From: Lachnospira multipara ATCC 19207 | GTDB taxonomy: Bacteria; Bacillota; Clostridia; Lachnospirales; Lachnospiraceae | Length of the DNA stretch: 64,000 nucleotides | Reading direction: 5' to 3' | Assembly (NCBI RefSeq): GCF_000424105.1 | Contig: NZ_AUJG01000002.1 | Coordinates: 248,001-312,000 of the forward strand | Shown here: positions 62,283 through 64,000 of the stretch, piece after piece | How the letters are laid out: each line of letters begins with the position of its first letter | Numbering within the stretch: position 1 is the first letter of the stretch | The notes under the pieces: model-generated | Database searches by the model: none | What the model was told of the DNA's origin: nothing | Seen by the model: only the letters and a program-made list of their open reading frames with translations | Program-made: the position numbers and the translations under genes

Positions 62283-62311
62283 TTGACATACCACTATATT
62301 TGATATATATT
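62283..62311 (+). promoter_or_regulatory. promoter of rplU-prp-rpmA
   Basis: TTGACA (62283-62288) and TATATT (62306-62311) are spaced by 17 bases. An overlapping TATATA two bases upstream is an alternative -10. Confidence 0.65.
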
Positions 62312-62320
62312 ATTATAGTA

Positions 62321-62400
62321 TGCCGCTCAGTTAGGATACAAGTGGATTTTTCTTTATGAATATCCCTCCAAAACTGGCGAGTAATTTATTAGGAGGTGCC
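62321..62400 (+). promoter_or_regulatory. candidate ribosomal protein L21 leader
   Basis: An 80-base leader before rplU contains CCGCTCAGTT (62323-62332) complementary, with a bulge, to AACTGGCGAG (62372-62381), and an inner pairing GGATTTTTC/GAATATCC. AACTGGCGAGT before AGGAGG is typical of the Firmicutes L21 autoregulatory leader. Family match is from memory. Confidence 0.65.
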
Positions 62401-62402
62401 AT

Positions 62403-62711
62403 ATGTACGCAATTATCGCAACAGGTGGTAAGCAGTATACAGTTTCTGAAGGTGACGTAATCAACGTTGAGAAGCTTTCAGTTAACGCTGGTGATACTGT
62501 AACATTTGACCAGGTTCTTTTCGTTAACAACGGTGAGGCTAAGGTTGGCGAGCCAACAGTAGCAGGTGCTACAGTTACTGCTTCAGTTATTGAAGAAGGT
62601 AAAGAAGCTAAGGTCGTAGTTTACAAGTACAAGAGAAAGACTGGATATCACAAGAAGAATGGTCACAGACAGCCATTTACTAAGGTTAAGATCGAAAAGA
62701 TCAATGCTTAA
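62403..62711 (+). CDS. rplU: 50S ribosomal protein L21
   Basis: A 102-residue large-subunit protein that contacts 23S rRNA and L20. [20 protein letters not shown] at the start and [20 protein letters not shown] at the end are the family blocks. TTAGGAGGTG precedes the ATG. First gene of rplU-prp-rpmA, preceded by a structured leader. Confidence 0.98.
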   Translation: MYAIIATGGKQYTVSEGDVINVEKLSVNAGDTVTFDQVLFVNNGEAKVGEPTVAGATVTASVIEEGKEAKVVVYKYKRKTGYHKKNGHRQPFTKVKIEKINA

Positions 62712-62731
62712 TTAGTTGAGGGTGTTTATCC

Positions 62732-63058
62732 ATGACTTTAGTAGACTTATACAGAGATGGTAAATCTCAGGAGATTGTAGGTTTTAAGGTTTCTGGACAT
62801 GCTGGTTTTGCCGATGCAGGTGAAGATATAGTTTGTGCAGCAATTTCAACACTTACAATTAATACAGTAAATTCCATTGAGGCATTTACTACTGATAAAT
62901 TCGATTTAAATACTGATGAAGACGGTGCTTTAATTGAATTAAAGATGTCCTCTATCAGTAATGAGACAAGAATTTTATTACAGGCATTTGAGTTAGGTAT
63001 GAATTCAATAGCTAGTGACAATGCCCAATACTTATTGATTAATATCAAGGAGGTGTAA
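62732..63058 (+). CDS. prp: ribosomal-processing cysteine protease Prp
   Basis: Cleaves the N-terminal extension of L27 in Firmicutes. The 108-residue protein has the catalytic His23 and Cys35 in [18 protein letters not shown]. It lies between rplU and rpmA, as in all known cases, and the L27 encoded next carries the matching cleavage site. TTGAGGGTG precedes the ATG. Its stop overlaps an ATG of the next gene. Confidence 0.96.
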   Translation: MTLVDLYRDGKSQEIVGFKVSGHAGFADAGEDIVCAAISTLTINTVNSIEAFTTDKFDLNTDEDGALIELKMSSISNETRILLQAFELGMNSIASDNAQYLLINIKEV

Positions 63059-63063
63059 TGACT

Positions 63064-63348
63064 ATGATGAATTTGAACCTTCAGTACTTCGCTCATAAAA
63101 AGGGTGTTGGTTCTACAAAGAACGGTAGAGATTCAGAATCTAAGAGATTAGGTGCTAAGAGAGCTGATGGACAGTTTGTTTTAGCTGGTAATATTCTTTA
63201 CAGACAGCGCGGAACTAAGATTCATCCAGGTGTTAACGTAGGTCGTGGTAACGATGATACATTATTCGCACTTGTTGATGGACGTGTTAAGTTCGAAAGA
63301 AAGGGTAGAGATAAGAAGCAGGTTTCTGTTTACCCAGTTGCTGAATAA
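63064..63348 (+). CDS. rpmA: 50S ribosomal protein L27 with Prp-cleavable leader
   Basis: Large-subunit protein reaching the peptidyl-transferase centre. The chosen start gives [20 protein letters not shown]; the first ten residues are the leader removed by Prp after Phe-Ala, exposing the short N-terminal arm. The body [20 protein letters not shown] is standard. AAGGAGG is 10 bases upstream of this ATG; the ATG at 63058, overlapping the prp stop, is an alternative with only 4 bases of spacing. The mature protein is the same either way. Confidence 0.95.
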   Translation: MMNLNLQYFAHKKGVGSTKNGRDSESKRLGAKRADGQFVLAGNILYRQRGTKIHPGVNVGRGNDDTLFALVDGRVKFERKGRDKKQVSVYPVAE

Positions 63349-63376
63349 TATTATTATTAGAAGCGTAAGTAAAGTG

Positions 63377-63405
63377 GCTCCAAGTCTTCGGATTTGGAGC
63401 TTTTT
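63377..63405 (+). terminator. intrinsic terminator after rpmA
   Basis: GCTCCAAGTC pairs with GATTTGGAGC around a TTCG tetraloop, followed by five T residues. It separates rpmA from obg. Confidence 0.88.
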
Positions 63406-63509
63406 ATTTGATTTTATACATTTGATATATTGTTTGTAACGTGGTATTTTTATATCAGGTTTTAAGCCAGTAAGCATTCTTATTAATTGAATGCACGTGG
63501 AGGTTATAT

Positions 63510-64000
63510 ATGTTTGCTGACAGAGTTAGAATCTTCATCAAATCAGGTAAGGGTGGCGATGGTCACGTTTCTTTTAGACGTGAGTTATACGTTCCTGCCG
63601 GCGGACCAGATGGTGGTAACGGCGGCCATGGTGGAGACATTATTTTTCAAGTTGACAAGGGTTTAAATACTCTTGGTGATTTCAGACACAATGCTAAATA
63701 CGTGGCTGAAAGTGGTCAAGAAGGTGGAAAGAAAAGATGTACTGGAAAGGACGGAGAGAATTTAGTAATCAAGGTTCCAGAAGGTACTGTAATATATGAT
63801 GACGCATCAGGCAAGGTAATTGCTGATATGTCAGGCGATAATCAATGTGAGACTATTCTTAGAGGTGGTCGTGGTGGTAAGGGTAATATGAATTACGCAA
63901 CTGCTACAATGCAGGCTCCTCAGTACGCTCAGCCAGGTCAGGATGCCCAGGAATTATGGGTAAGACTTGAGCTTAAGTGTATTGCCGATGTAGGTTTAGT
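63510..64000 (+). CDS. obgE: Obg GTPase, 3'-truncated by the window end
   Basis: First about 163 residues of the ribosome-associated GTPase Obg (ObgE/CgtA). The visible part is the glycine-rich Obg fold: FADRVRIFIKSGKGGDGHVS, PAGGPDGGNGGHGGDIIFQV, RGGRGGKGNMNYATATMQAP and, at the edge, ELKCIADVGL just before the G1 loop. The ATG has GTGGAGG 8 bases upstream. The frame runs open to the last base. It lies directly after rplU-prp-rpmA, the conserved order. Confidence 0.97.
   Translation, partial: MFADRVRIFIKSGKGGDGHVSFRRELYVPAGGPDGGNGGHGGDIIFQVDKGLNTLGDFRHNAKYVAESGQEGGKKRCTGKDGENLVIKVPEGTVIYDDASGKVIADMSGDNQCETILRGGRGGKGNMNYATATMQAPQYAQPGQDAQELWVRLELKCIADVGL

Overview
The window is a 64 kb, AT-rich chromosomal segment from a low-GC Gram-positive bacterium, most likely a Lachnospiraceae-type Clostridium relative. 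This rests on gene content and order: a pta-ackA-yceD-rpmF block, the rpmF-plsX-acpP-rnc-smc-ftsY / ylxM-ffh-rpsP-khpA / rimM-rplS-lepB-rbgA-rnhB-ylqG-ylqH blocks, rplU-prp-rpmA-obg with a Prp-cleavable L27 leader, short-form HisG with HisZ, and strong AGGAGG ribosome binding sites. Genus cannot be fixed from the sequence. Nearly all genes are on the + strand; only tmcAL and one membrane-anchored secreted protein are on the - strand.

Layout. 1-1.2 kb: the 3' end of glycogen synthase and tRNA-Leu(CAA). 1.2-10.1 kb: a zinc-finger membrane protein, polA, coaE, a large FtsA-like ATPase, walJ, an ACT-domain protein and a PFL (DUF711) protein. 10.1-10.8 kb: a 700-base non-coding region with two large palindromic elements. 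10.8-15.5 kb: tmcAL (-), pta-ackA (acetate/ATP formation), yceD-rpmF. 15.6-22.4 kb: plsX, acpP, rnc, smc, ftsY. 22.4-27.5 kb: ilvA, a Cthe_2159-type lipoprotein and an AI-2E-family membrane protein, which separate ftsY from ylxM. 27.5-39.9 kb: the SRP/ribosome block, into which an SbcD/YhaN-like nuclease-ATPase pair with its own terminator and promoter is inserted and from which trmD is missing. 39.9-40.2 kb: a third palindromic element. 40.2-53.6 kb: a secreted protein (-), der-plsY-gpsA, a large LuxR/MalT-type regulator, rsmD-coaD, RNA modification enzymes and recU. 53.7-58.9 kb: hisZ-G-D-B-(A+I fusion). 59-62.3 kb: RNase G, a PAP2 phosphatase and a GH4 glycosidase. 62.3-64 kb: rplU-prp-rpmA and the 5' part of obg.

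Most genes are core: translation, protein export (Ffh, FtsY, LepB), phospholipid precursors (PlsX, AcpP, PlsY, GpsA), chromosome organisation and repair (SMC, PolA, RecU, RNase HII), and CoA synthesis (CoaE, CoaD). Accessory functions are few: a possibly pectin- or glycan-related lipoprotein and a GH4 enzyme, a LuxR regulator and several unknown membrane proteins.

The most interesting non-gene signal is a family of three 230-250-base imperfect palindromes (about 10126-10357 on the - strand, 10557-10807 and 39923-40153 on the + strand). They share an 18-base identical block, a stem with compensatory base changes, a GNRA-type loop and a variable terminator-like tip. All lie between convergent genes. 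They could be a structured RNA, a mobile palindrome or specialised bidirectional terminators; I do not recognise them as a named family.

Gene calls come from reading the translated sequence and recalling families; no search was run. Promoters, leaders and terminators are by-eye calls.
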